From Volvox africanus (lineage: Eukaryota; Chlorophyta; Chlorophyceae; Chlamydomonadales; Volvocaceae), in NCBI GenBank assembly GCA_030268105.1, contig BSDZ01000008.1:4712001-4776000 (forward strand): 64,000 nucleotides of DNA. The letters run 5' to 3'. The first letter of the stretch is position 1. The number at the start of each line of letters is the position of its first letter. A program made the position numbers and the translations under genes. The notes beneath the pieces were generated by a model. It worked only from the letters and a program-made list of their open reading frames with translations. It did no database searches and was not told the DNA's origin. Shown here piece by piece: positions 41,681 to 51,038 of this stretch.

Positions 41681-43135
41681 TCATCGGGTCTGCGTGGCAC
41701 GTAGGCGAGCTTCCTCCAATAGGGGCTTCATTTCTGGCGAGAAGTTACACATCGGCTCCCACGAATTATGCTCGCTAGAATAGCCAGTCCACTTGACCAG
41801 ATATTCGTGCACCTTCCGCTTTCGTCGTTGTCGACCTATACGATGAACACAATAATCCAATATTCGCTCCACATCATACACTTTTTGCTTGCCTGCGATC
41901 CAGGTCTCAGGACCGGGGTCCATTACTGCAGGGGCATCGGTGTCGTTTGTAATGGGCGCCGTGCCGCGATAAGGGCGGATGAGGGAAGTATGAAATGTGG
42001 GATGGATATCCATGTCAGAGGGTAGGGATAGCTCCACAGCTACATTCCCTACCATGCGAACAACGGGATATGGACCAATCCGGCGAGGTAGCAATTTACG
42101 GGAACCGTCGGCGAGCGAACGCAAGTTCTTAGTGCTCAATAATACCATTTGTCCCACCGAAAATGTTACGTCTCGTTTGGATTTATTATAATAGTCCGTC
42201 GTCCGTTGTTGTGCCGCATCCAAACATGCCTTCGCGTCTGTCATGCGGGATAGGAACGACTTGGCAAAGGTTTTAGCCGCCGGAATATTTATCTCCAACT
42301 CTCGCCACACGGGTAGCGCAGGATGGAATCCATAATTCAGAAAGAAGGGGCTTTGACCTGTTGAGCGGTTAACAGCGTTGTTAAGCGCAAATTCTGCCGA
42401 AGTCAGAAACATATCCCAAACAGAGGGTGTGCGTCCCACGAAATTCCTCAACATGTCGCCCAGTGTGCGATTTATGCGTTCAGTTTGCCCATCGGATTGT
42501 GGATGATATGCTGTGCTCAAATGAACGCGCATACCGACGAGCTCACATTGTGCTTCCCAAAACTTAGACGTGAATTGACCGCCGCTATCGGATATCACAT
42601 TTTTAGGAACGCCATGCAATCGGACCACATTAGCGAAAAATAATCGTGCTGTTTGTTCAGCGGTGCAAGACGAGGTGCAGGGGGCTAAGTGAACCATCTT
42701 GGTCAAATGATCGACCATAACGAACACCGAGTTGTATCCCCCCTCAGTTTTGGGCAGCGCGACTACGAAGTCCATTGAAACACTTTCCCAAGGGACATCT
42801 GGTATAGGTAAAGGTTGTAATAAACCCTGGCCCTTACCGGATAGTGCTTTATTGCGCTGGCATAAACTGCACCTTTGCACGAAGTTTTCCGCATCCTTCA
42901 CCACGCGCGGCCACCAGAACGAGCGTCGTACAAGCTCTGCCAGTCGCGTACTTCCAGGATGTCCTGCCAATGGGTCCTCATGGAACCAAGCAAGAATATC
43001 GTAGCGCAAAGCGTTGTCGTTCGGTACGACGATTTGTGTGATCGAGCCATCCTTCCGTAGCCACAAATCGTTGCGCTTGTGCAAATATTCCACATTACTT
43101 GGTGAAGCAAACCATGGATCGGCCTGATATGCCAT
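41681..43135 (-). CDS. pol: E7 integrase and chromodomain, open frame
   Basis: A 484-codon frame. Zinc region His52, His59, Cys89, Cys92. Catalytic Asp122 (MDF), Asp183 (ISDSGG) and Glu219 (GQTERINR), with D,D-35-E spacing. Trp is present in DVPWESVSMDF, so no amber. The tail has RIGPYPVVRMVG (Trp of the usual WIGPY replaced by Arg) and a chromodomain with VERILDYCVHRIGRQ and HEYLVKWTGYSSEHNSWEPMCNF. It is the most complete integrase in the window. As part of a polyprotein it would depend on the upstream RT, which is broken. Confidence 0.85.
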   Translation of the reverse strand: MAYQADPWFASPSNVEYLHKRNDLWLRKDGSITQIVVPNDNALRYDILAWFHEDPLAGHPGSTRLAELVRRSFWWPRVVKDAENFVQRCSLCQRNKALSGKGQGLLQPLPIPDVPWESVSMDFVVALPKTEGGYNSVFVMVDHLTKMVHLAPCTSSCTAEQTARLFFANVVRLHGVPKNVISDSGGQFTSKFWEAQCELVGMRVHLSTAYHPQSDGQTERINRTLGDMLRNFVGRTPSVWDMFLTSAEFALNNAVNRSTGQSPFFLNYGFHPALPVWRELEINIPAAKTFAKSFLSRMTDAKACLDAAQQRTTDYYNKSKRDVTFSVGQMVLLSTKNLRSLADGSRKLLPRRIGPYPVVRMVGNVAVELSLPSDMDIHPTFHTSLIRPYRGTAPITNDTDAPAVMDPGPETWIAGKQKVYDVERILDYCVHRIGRQRRKRKVHEYLVKWTGYSSEHNSWEPMCNFSPEMKPLLEEARLRATQTR

Positions 43136-44625
43136 CTTAAGTCATTGCGCGAGATCCGCTGCTATCGGCACCTCCTGAATACGTGAACGAGTAACCGGTG
43201 CTGCCAGAATTGCAGCATGCAATGATGGATGTCGACTGAGGGCGTCAGCAATATTAATTCTGCCGGCAATATAGTCCCACGTACAGTTGAAACGAGATAG
43301 ATATTCCATCCACCGGGCTTGTCGTCAGTTAAGTGTGGGGACACTCTGCAAGAATGTCAGCGGTTTGTGATCGGTCTTCAGCATAAAAGGGCGGCCTTCG
43401 AGATAACAGCACCACTCCTTCAAAGCATGTAGAGTTGCCAACAGCTCCTGCTCTCCGGTTGTATATCGGGTCTCCGCACCCGAGAACTTCTTACTCATGA
43501 AGGCGATCGGTCGTCCTTCCTGCAACAATACAGCGCCGCTTCCATGCAAGGAAGCATCCGATACAACTTCAACACGGAATGACAACGAGTAATCAGGGAA
43601 AGAGAGGGTAACGTCGTCGGCGACGATTCGCTTGAGCTCTTCGAATGCCCGCTGACACGCAGGTGTCCAGGCTTCGAGGGAAGCAAAACCTCCTTTCTTC
43701 ATCAAATTCGTAAGCAGGGCCGCAATAATGGAGTAATTTTTGATAAACTTACGGAAGTAGTTGGTTAAACCCAAGAACTGGCGTAGTTTGGTGAGGTTCT
43801 GCGGCGCGGGCCACTCGCGAACCACAGCTACTTTCCGTGGGTCCATCCTTATTCCAGTGGCTGACACAATGTGGCCCAAATACTCCACCTGAGGCTGCGC
43901 CCAAAAACACTTGGCGCGTTTAGCAAACAATTGCTCCCGCTTCATCACCTCAAGCACGAGCTTGAGATGCTTCAGATGCTCCTCGCGCGTCTTGGAATAT
44001 ATTAAAATATCATCTAAATAACAAACGACGAACCTGTTGATATACGGTCTGAACATGCGGTCCATCACTGCTTGAAATGTGGTGGGCACATTAGTAAGTC
44101 CAAACGACAAGACCGTGTACTCGAAGTGACCGAAAAGGGGGTCCGGAAAGCGGTTTTCGGAATATCAGAGGCAGCAATGCGTATCTGATTATACCCTTGT
44201 TGAAGGTCAATCGGGGAAAAATAAGCTGAGCCTTTCAGCTTATCGAGCAGGTCATCGACGCGCGGCAAAGGGTAGCGATTTTTAATTGTGGTCGCATTCA
44301 AGCCCCGATAATCAATGCACATACGCAACGTCCCATCCTTCTTACCGACAAACAATATCGGTGCAGAATATGGCGATGTGCTGGGCCGAATCATACCCTT
44401 TGCGAGCAGATCCCCCACTTGCCGCTTCGTCCGCTCAATTTTGGCAGCCTTACCTGTATATAGGTTGTGAAACAGGTTGTGCTCGAGCACAAAGGGGATC
44501 ATATAGTCAGCAGGTAACATAGGTGGGAGCCCCAGGATGACAAATGCATCAGTATAATTTGGCAATAAGGGGGCTGCGACCTCAGAATCTTTCACAAGAG
44601 ACTGCGCAGTGGTAGCACCCAAGGC
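43136..44625 (-). pseudogene. pol: E7 RT and RNase H
   Basis: Frame 44622-44065 holds the linker ([25 protein letters not shown]), RT N-terminus, [28 protein letters not shown], then shifts at TPFS where an extra base lies in CCCCCTTTTCGG, the same place as in E6. The 44110-43325 frame continues with [15 protein letters not shown], RNase H ([27 protein letters not shown]) and stops at TAA after VPTLN. The remaining linker to integrase is interrupted by a TGA near 43143. Confidence 0.85.
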
Positions 44626-45350
44626 CTCGCAAGCAATTCATGTATGCCTTCCCTTATCATTTGATAAGCTGCTCTTACATCCTTCAAGCTTGGGTTCTTT
44701 ATTTCGGCGGACAAACGCCGCTAAAGCGAAATTAACCACAGGCTCCGCACAGTTCCGCCCTCCTCTGGTGTGACATTGTAGTACGACAGACAAGGTACCT
44801 TAGGTGATAGGTTCCCTTTTGCACAATGGCCAAGTGTGCTGGACTCCATATTGATGCGCGCGCGGTACTGTCGTTATGTCGCGGCACCCAATGTCCATGT
44901 AGTGCTGTCTCCGAGAGACCTTGTTGCACTCATTGGGCCCTAACACACAGAGGGTCCTTCGTCGACTAAGGGTGACTCTGCCCACGATGGGATGCTTACC
45001 CTCATCAACGAGGGTAACCTGAACAATTAGACGACTATGGGGTCAACCCCATCATGCTTATCACTTCTCAAGATAAGGTCGTCACTGACACCTGTAGCAC
45101 ATAGGTGTCCTGAGATTCCGATCAACAAAATCAACTTCGTTACCATCCAAAGGAGTCAGACGTGGTGTACCTCCGCATCCTTCCTACAATCCATGATGCT
45201 CAACAGAGAAGGATCCGTTAGAAATACACACATACTAATCATCAGTCAAAGTAGCGAAGGATCTCCTCATACAAACTTCACGGAATGCAATCAGAATTAA
45301 TCCGAGTCAGTATATAATTCATATTCCTATATTAGGTAACACTCCCGCGT
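44626..45350 (-). pseudogene. E7 decayed protease region
   Basis: On the minus strand the blocks LGPNECNKVSRRQ (44985 frame) and the active-site remnant (GCTACAGGTGTCAGTGACGA, about 45075-45105) match E3 and E6. Short remnant frames only. Confidence 0.65.
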
Positions 45351-46598
45351 TAATGTGGGCTTGGTGTTCCGGTAATGTCGACGGAGGTCATGCCAGGTAC
45401 TTCGTCCCTCAAGCGTGGCCCCACAGCTAACGGGGGTAGAAGCGGGCAATCCCTCGTAGGATGATTTTATGCGCACCGAAGGCAAACTCCCAATTGTCGT
45501 CGCTGCGCAAACTCGTTCACGTACATCCCCACTTGGTAAGCCATCGGTTTTGTATTCTTGACCGCTTCGATTCTGACACAGCTCCGCGTGACTCCACGGT
45601 ATTTTGTAGGGCGTTCTTCCTTTTCCGTATACTCCGAGTCATTTGAGAATCTCTTGGGATTAGTCCATGGGTACCAGGGATATGAACGTGACCGGTTTAC
45701 GGAATATCACCCTGGCGCATAGGAGCTGGCGGTAGAGGAATACCAGTAGTCTCATGTACTGGATCAGTCTCGTCAGTAATATCTTGCGTCGTGTCAACTG
45801 ATAGCGGTGCCAAAGGTGTCGGGCGTTCTTGTCCTGTTCTAAGGCGAACTTCGACGTCACGAACGATCTGAACCCATCGCGTGTACGACCTCGTCCCTTC
45901 CAGTGTCAGGTCCATAGTGCTCGCTCGGGCTAACTGAAGTGAGAGGCCACGTTGAAACCAATAAATGTAGTCTCCTTCTGAGAAGCCAATCATGGGTGCT
46001 GTTAATTCTTCAAGACACAACCGGTAGTCCTCCACGGACTCGTTAGGTCGCATTCGATAAGTACCTGCGTGTAATTCTTGGTACATGGCAGCTACTTGCG
46101 ACTGATTCCCGGGAGCGAAACGAGTAAGAAGCGCGTTAATTAACTCTTCGAACGTAAAGTGCTCCTGTACAGTGGTCCAATGATCATACCATTCCCTCGC
46201 GACGCCGCTTAATGTGGCCCCGATGAAAAGACATTTCACCTCGTCACGATCACCACCCTTTACCAACTTCAAATACCTCTTAGCATCACGGACAAAGGAG
46301 CGGGTGGCGCTTGCGATAATCTTAGGTTCAGCGTCGTGATGAATATGAAGTTGAGGTGTTGGAACGACAAAACCGGGGATCCCACCTCCGTCCATAAGTT
46401 GTTGCAGCGATACCATCGCTAGGTCCTTTCGCCTCGGTGGGTCTCACATAGTCTGGCGTCTCAGGGGGATCCTGGGCTGGATAAGGGTAGTTTGACTGGG
46501 GAACATCTGATTGGGGATTATATAAGTTATCAGCGTTCAATCCGGTCTCCGGTCCTTCATCTTACACACTAATATTAGCCTGATCACTCTCCCCTATA
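45351..46598 (-). pseudogene. gag: E7 gag (second gag type), 5' end missing
   Basis: Frame 46416-45697 (239 codons) covers MVSLQQLMDGGGIPGFVVPTPQLHIHHDAEPK, FVRDAKRYLKLVKGGDRDEVKCLFIGATLSGVAREWYDHW, YIYWFQRGLSLQLARAS. The N-terminal part (NADNLYNPQSDVPQSNYPYPAQDPPETPD) is in the 46540 frame. The nucleocapsid knuckle at about 45460-45500 keeps the CLRC/NHPTRDC form with a TAA in between. At 46598 the sequence changes directly from gag (AGTGATCAGG side) to the array, so the start codon, leader, PBS and 5' LTR are absent. Confidence 0.8.
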
Positions 46599-46666
46599 GG
46601 TAGAGTGCGCGCTTTGCATGCGTGAGGTCACCGGATCCCGATAAGCTCCACGTATTGGGGCATGCA
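46599..46666 (+). pseudogene. Truncated tRNA-Ala(UGC)-like sequence at the retroelement junction
   Basis: Only the part from the D-loop on (GTAGAGTGCGCGCTTTGCATG) is present, plus the T-arm with the 4-bp deletion. The 5' acceptor strand is replaced by E7 gag. Confidence 0.8.
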
Positions 46667-46923
46667 TACGTATGTCTTGTTGTAAGCTCGGATGAGAAAC
46701 ATGCTTCGGGGACGGTTTCTTTAAACCAATAAAAGGAAGAGGCTACAAATTTTCTTCTGTAACATGGCATGGCTTAGACAGCACTTGATTGGGAAACTGT
46801 AAGAGTTTACTGGCATGCACAAACACAAACACACACAAAAATACAAGCTTGGGAGTGCCAACGTTTGGGGTGGGGCCCCAGCACATAGCACCTCAGGGGG
46901 CCCTGCCCTGTAGGATTGCCCAT

Positions 46924-46938
46924 ATGTGTGTGTGTGTG

Positions 46939-46969
<31 letters not shown>

Positions 46970-46976
46970 TGTGTGT
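46924..46976 (+). repeat. TG microsatellite of monomer alpha
   Basis: Near-pure TG with two interruptions. The interruption differs among units: TGTGTGGTGTG in units 1-2, TGTGGGGTGTG in 3-4, TGTCTGTGGGGTG in 5-6. Confidence 0.9.
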
Positions 46977-47372
46977 CCTTGTATCCCTCTTCACTGCTCA
47001 TGCACTTATCTGCATGTCTGGACGTTTAGTGCCAAGTGTCGAATGCTCACAAGACAGACGAAAGCATTCAGACACGATCTCACAGCAGGGGAAGACGTCA
47101 GAGTGAAAAGGGTACAACTTACAGTCAATTAGACGTGATGCGGTGCATCAGAACTGATGACAGGCGATCATCATCTAACCGGCTAATGGTGTGCAAGCTG
47201 GGCTCGGGGCAATAAATGTGTATGATAATATCGAAGGTAACCTGAGTAAGGGCTCGGAAAACACTTAAGGTGTTTGGCCGTCCTCATACATATTATACTT
47301 GTGATAGATACAGTAGATACAGTAACCGTCACAAATGCTGCTCGGAACTCTTTTGCAGCTTCTTGCGTGCAG

Positions 47373-47442
47373 AGGTATGATCTATGGGCAGGCATAGGCT
47401 CGTGCATATTCCCTCACCTCGCTGATGCTATTGTGATGCCAG
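47373..47442 (+). other. Exon-like segment of monomer alpha (70 nt)
   Basis: Preceded by CTTCTTGCGTGCAG (acceptor) and followed by the strong donor GTAAGT. Open frame RYDLWAGIGSCIFPHLADAI then VMP. Its beta homologue (48579-48648) has the same length and phase, with few changes (W to C, L to I). The protein is not recognised. It recurs in every unit at the repeat period. Confidence 0.45.
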
Positions 47443-47815
47443 GTAAGTTTTGATGCCAAAAATGAGGGCAGTTTTATGCAAGTATTGCTTATGCATATTG
47501 ATCTATGCATGGTCATAATAATCATTATAATCATGATAAGATTATGATTGCAATCATATGAGTGTATTAAGCGCTGCAAAATCGTATGCTTTTGACTGCA
47601 TGCAATTTGATATGGTGATGGATTTGATGGTGGGGCTTTCTCTGAGTTCCAAGCCCCCAGGTGACTTTTCATACAAGAGGCGCTTAGGATGGCTGCACAC
47701 ACATTGGCATCTGCTGTGGCAAGTAAAGTGGGACAGCTGGAGATGGTGCGCACGTACAGGGAACAAGTACATTCACTAACCGTAACTAATGCTGCTCGGA
47801 ACGCTTTTGCAGCTT

Positions 47816-47887
47816 GGGGCTTTAGCTCAGTGGTAGAGCGCGCGCTTCGCATGCGTGAGGTCACCGGATCGATCCCGGTAAGCTCCA
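47816..47887 (+). tRNA. tRNA-Ala (CGC), unit 1
   Basis: 72 nt fold into a full cloverleaf: acceptor GGGGCTT/AAGCTCC with the G3:U70 pair that identifies tRNA-Ala, D-arm GCTC-AGTGGTA-GAGC, anticodon stem CGCGC/GCGTG with loop TTCGCAT, T-stem ACCGG/CCGGT. The T-loop is ATCGATC rather than TTCGATC, which weakens the B box. It may therefore be a weak gene or a tRNA-derived repeat head. Confidence 0.7.
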
Positions 47888-48253
47888 TTGCCCAAGGTAG
47901 AAGGTGAGTGCAGCACTGACACATGTAAGATCGGCATCCAGAAAGGGAGTACACGGTCATCAACATCAGATACAATGTGATACAATTTACATGTACAACC
48001 TCTCATCATATCAATACAAGCTCTAATGACGGCCACGTTAGAAGCCTACAAAAGGAAGTGGCTACAAATTATGTTCTGTGACATGTTTGTCATGGCTTAC
48101 ACAGCACGTAACTGGGAGATGGTGAGAGCTTACAGGCATGCACAAAACAACAACAAACAAACACACACAGAGACACACAGTTGGGAGTGCCAACATTTTG
48201 GGTGGAGCCCCAGCACAAAGCGCCTCAGGGGGCCCTGCCCTGTAGGATTGCCC

Positions 48254-48391
48254 ATATATATATATATGTGTGTGTGTGTGTGTATATGTGTGTGTATATA
48301 TGTGTATATATATATGTGTGTGTATATATGTGTGTGTATGTATGTGTATATATATGTGTGTGTATATATGTGTGTGTATATATATGTGTGT
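48254..48391 (+). repeat. TA/TG microsatellite of monomer beta
   Basis: Alternating TA and TG runs that follow the GGATTGCCCATA block. Near-identical in every unit; unit 5 has one variation (TATATATG for TATGTATG). Confidence 0.9.
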
Positions 48392-48578
48392 GAATGTAAT
48401 GACCAAACTAATTGATTCACCTACCTAGTGTTGTATACCTCTTACTAAAGCACATAAACTCAATGTAGAGTGCATCATGTGTGAGGGGCATGTACCTAAC
48501 TCATGTGTGAGGATCCACAGCAGGATCATCATATAAAGGACTTTACAGCATCCATGCAATGCCTCTTCTTGCGTGCAG

Positions 48579-48648
48579 AGGTATGATCTATGCGCAGGCA
48601 TAGGCTCGTGCATATTCCCTCACATCGCTGATGCTATTGTGATGCCAG
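48579..48648 (+). other. Exon-like segment of monomer beta (70 nt)
   Basis: Acceptor CTTCTTGCGTGCAG, donor GTAAGT. Reads RYDLCAGIGSCIFPHIADAI then VMP, with the phase left at one base. Joined to the segment after CTGTGCAG at 48943, the codon becomes GGA and reading goes on as AYGGQSIHVAAWQMDYHRNA. Confidence 0.45.
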
Positions 48649-48712
48649 GTAAGTTTTGATGCCAAAACATGAGCGCAGTATTATGCAAATATTGATCTAT
48701 GCATGATCATAA

Positions 48713-48930
48713 TAATCTTAATAATCATGATAAGAATCATTATAATAATTACAATACTCAGAATATCATCATCATCATCATCATATAATTATAACAATCA
48801 TAATAATAACAACAATAATACAATAATAATCATAATATTAATCATAATAATAATAATAACAACAACAACAACAACAATCATCATCATCATCACAATGATG
48901 ATAATAATTATAATCATTATAATAATAACT
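48713..48930 (+). repeat. AT-rich trinucleotide microsatellite of monomer beta
   Basis: ATA, ATC, AAT and AAC runs forming an intron-like spacer between two exon-like segments. Run lengths differ a little among units. In unit 4 this spacer is interrupted by a MITE-like element. Confidence 0.9.
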
Positions 48931-48942
48931 GGTCCTGTGCAG

Positions 48943-49040
48943 GAGCATATGGCGGCCAAAGTATCCATGTTGCTGCGTGGCAAATGGATTACCACAGAAA
49001 TGCCATATTATGCGCGTCATCATGCATTAAGCAAAGATTA
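48943..49040 (+). other. Exon-like segment after CTGTGCAG (beta only)
   Basis: Acceptor ACTGGTCCTGTGCAG. In the phase set by the upstream segment it reads AYGGQSIHVAAWQMDYHRNA then ILCASSCIKQRL and a stop. No good donor is seen, so the exon end is unclear. Monomer alpha lacks this part. E5 is inserted into its homologue at 27106/27107. Confidence 0.35.
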
Positions 49041-49441
49041 TGATTGCAATCATATGAGTGTATTAAGCGCTGCAAAATCGTATGCTTTTGACTGCATGCA
49101 ATTTGAAATGGTGATGGATTTGATGCTGGGGTACTTGGTTATATTCCTTGATATGTAATGTTTTTGTTGCTTGCAGACATTGGGGTTGAACAGAGGATGC
49201 ATGTGCAACCTTAAATTGAGCTTAAAGTTTTTACTGTATCACATGCACTGTATCTATCACGTGGTTTCACAGCAGGAAGATGGCTGTCAAAGCGAATGGT
49301 AATTTTGTCTTATGTGGTTTACTCATATTTCAACAGTGTGAAATGCGGCACAATTTGGAAACAAATGTGGCTTGAGCAGCATTTGTATGACCTTGTCCTT
49401 GCCAAACCTGTTTGTGCTCATAATGTTTGTGTCAGCTGCAG

Positions 49442-49580
49442 GCGGGATTCCTTGCTATACAATATTGTATCATACAGATCCATCATCCTGCAACCATAAT
49501 GCAGCTTTATTTGATGAGTCATTGACAGATATGGTGATGGATTTGATGCTGGGGCTTCCTCCAGAGTTCCAAGCCCTCAG
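49442..49580 (+). other. Exon-like segment (139 nt) of monomer beta
   Basis: Acceptor GTGTCAGCTGCAG and donor CTCAG-GTGATG. One frame is open across it: GIPCYTILYHTDPSSCNHNA then ALFDESLTDMVMDLMLGLPP and EFQALR. The 24-bp core ATGGTGATGGATTTGATGCTGGGG also occurs about 414 bp upstream (49115-49138) and once in alpha. Not recognised as a known family. Confidence 0.4.
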
Positions 49581-49733
49581 GTGATGTTTCATAGAAGGGG
49601 CCCTTAGGATGGCTGCACGCACATTGGCATCTGCTGTGGGACAGCTTAAGTTACGGATAGATAGGGAGCCGAGAGAATGTCACATGCTCACCTGTACATC
49701 CATGAATGATGTTCATGCACTCAGTCGCTGCTT

Positions 49734-49801
49734 GGGGCTTTAGCTCAGTGGTAGAGCGCGCGCTTTGCATGCGTGAGGTCACCGGATCCCGGTAAGCTCC
49801 A
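49734..49801 (+). pseudogene. tRNA-Ala(UGC)-like pseudogene, unit 2
   Basis: Same cloverleaf as the CGC gene, with anticodon loop TTTGCAT. The T-loop has lost four bases (ACCGG-ATC-CCGGT), leaving a 3-nt loop and destroying the B box. Expected to be silent. Confidence 0.75.
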
Positions 49802-50089
49802 CATATTGGGGCATGCATACGTATGTCTTGTTGTAAGCTCGGACGAGAAACATGCTTCGGGGACGGTTTCTTTAAACCAATAAAAGGAAGAGGCTACAAA
49901 TTTTCTTCTGTAACATGGCATGGCTTAGACAGCACTTGATTGGGAAACTGTAAGAGTTTACTGGCATGCACAAACACAAACACACACAAAAATACAAGCT
50001 TGGGAGTGCCAACGTTTGGGGTGGGGCCCCAGCACATAGCACCTCAGGGGGCCCTGCCCTGTAGGATTGCCCATATGTGTGTGTGTGTG

Positions 50090-50120
<31 letters not shown>

Positions 50121-50966
50121 TGTGTGTCCTTGTATCCCTCTTCACTGCTCATGCACTTATCTGCATGTCTGGACGTTTAGTGCCAAGTGTCGAATGCTCA
50201 CAAGACAGACGAAAGCATTCAGACACGATCTCACAGCAGGGGAAGACGTCAGAGTGAAAAGGGTACAACTTACAGTCAATTAGACGTGATGCGGTGCATC
50301 AGAACTGATGACAGGCGATCATCATCTAACCGGCTAATGGTGTGCAAGCTGGGCTCGGGGCAATAAATGTGTATGATAATATCGAAGGTAACCTGAGTAA
50401 GGGCTCGGAAAACACTTAAGGTGTTTGGCCGTCCTCATACATATTATACTTGTGATAGATACAGTAGATACAGTAACCGTCACAAATGCTGCTCGGAACT
50501 CTTTTGCAGCTTCTTGCGTGCAGAGGTATGATCTATGGGCAGGCATAGGCTCGTGCATATTCCCTCACCTCGCTGATGCTATTGTGATGCCAGGTAAGTT
50601 TTGATGCCAAAAATGAGGGCAGTTTTATGCAAGTATTGCTTATGCATATTGATCTATGCATGGTCATAATAATCATTATAATCATGATAAGATTATGATT
50701 GCAATCATATGAGTGTATTAAGCGCTGCAAAATCGTATGCTTTTGACTGCATGCAATTTGATATGGTGATGGATTTGATGGTGGGGCTTTCTCTGAGTTC
50801 CAAGCCCCCAGGTGACTTTTCATACAAGAGGCGCTTAGGATGGCTGCACACACATTGGCATCTGCTGTGGCAAGTAAAGTGGGACAGCTGGAGATGGTGC
50901 GCACGTACAGGGAACAAGTACATTCACTAACCGTAACTAATGCTGCTCGGAACGCTTTTGCAGCTT

Positions 50967-51038
50967 GGGGCTTTAGCTCAGTGGTAGAGCGCGCGCTTCG
51001 CATGCGTGAGGTCACCGGATCGATCCCGGTAAGCTCCA
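50967..51038 (+). tRNA. tRNA-Ala (CGC), unit 2
   Basis: Identical to the unit 1 copy, including the T54-to-A change in the T-loop. Confidence 0.7.

Larger units (their letters stand above)
46599..49733 (+). repeat. Tandem repeat unit 1 (slightly truncated at left)
   Basis: The start lies within the tRNA-like sequence, about 16 bases into a normal unit. A unit is built of monomer alpha (from the UGC tRNA-like sequence to the CGC tRNA gene, 1233 bp) and monomer beta (from the CGC gene to the next UGC sequence, about 1915 bp). The two monomers share blocks: the CTTTAGCTCAG tRNA, the AGGAAG(A/T)GGCTACAAATT block, the AGTGCCAAC...CCTCAGGGGGCCCTGCCCTGTAGGATTGCCCATA block ending in a TG/TA microsatellite, and an exon-like block ending CCAGGTAAGT. 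So the 3.15-kb unit is a higher-order dimer. Confidence 0.95.

Noticed and set aside
47382..47975. 197-codon minus-strand frame repeated in each unit
   Set aside because: It runs antisense across an exon-like block, a microsatellite-like tract and the tRNA gene. Open by chance; splice-supported signals are on the plus strand.
48062..48420. Frames rich in His/Thr/Ile/Tyr and their plus-strand partners rich in Cys/Val
   Set aside because: They are translations of TG and TA microsatellites and recur in every unit.
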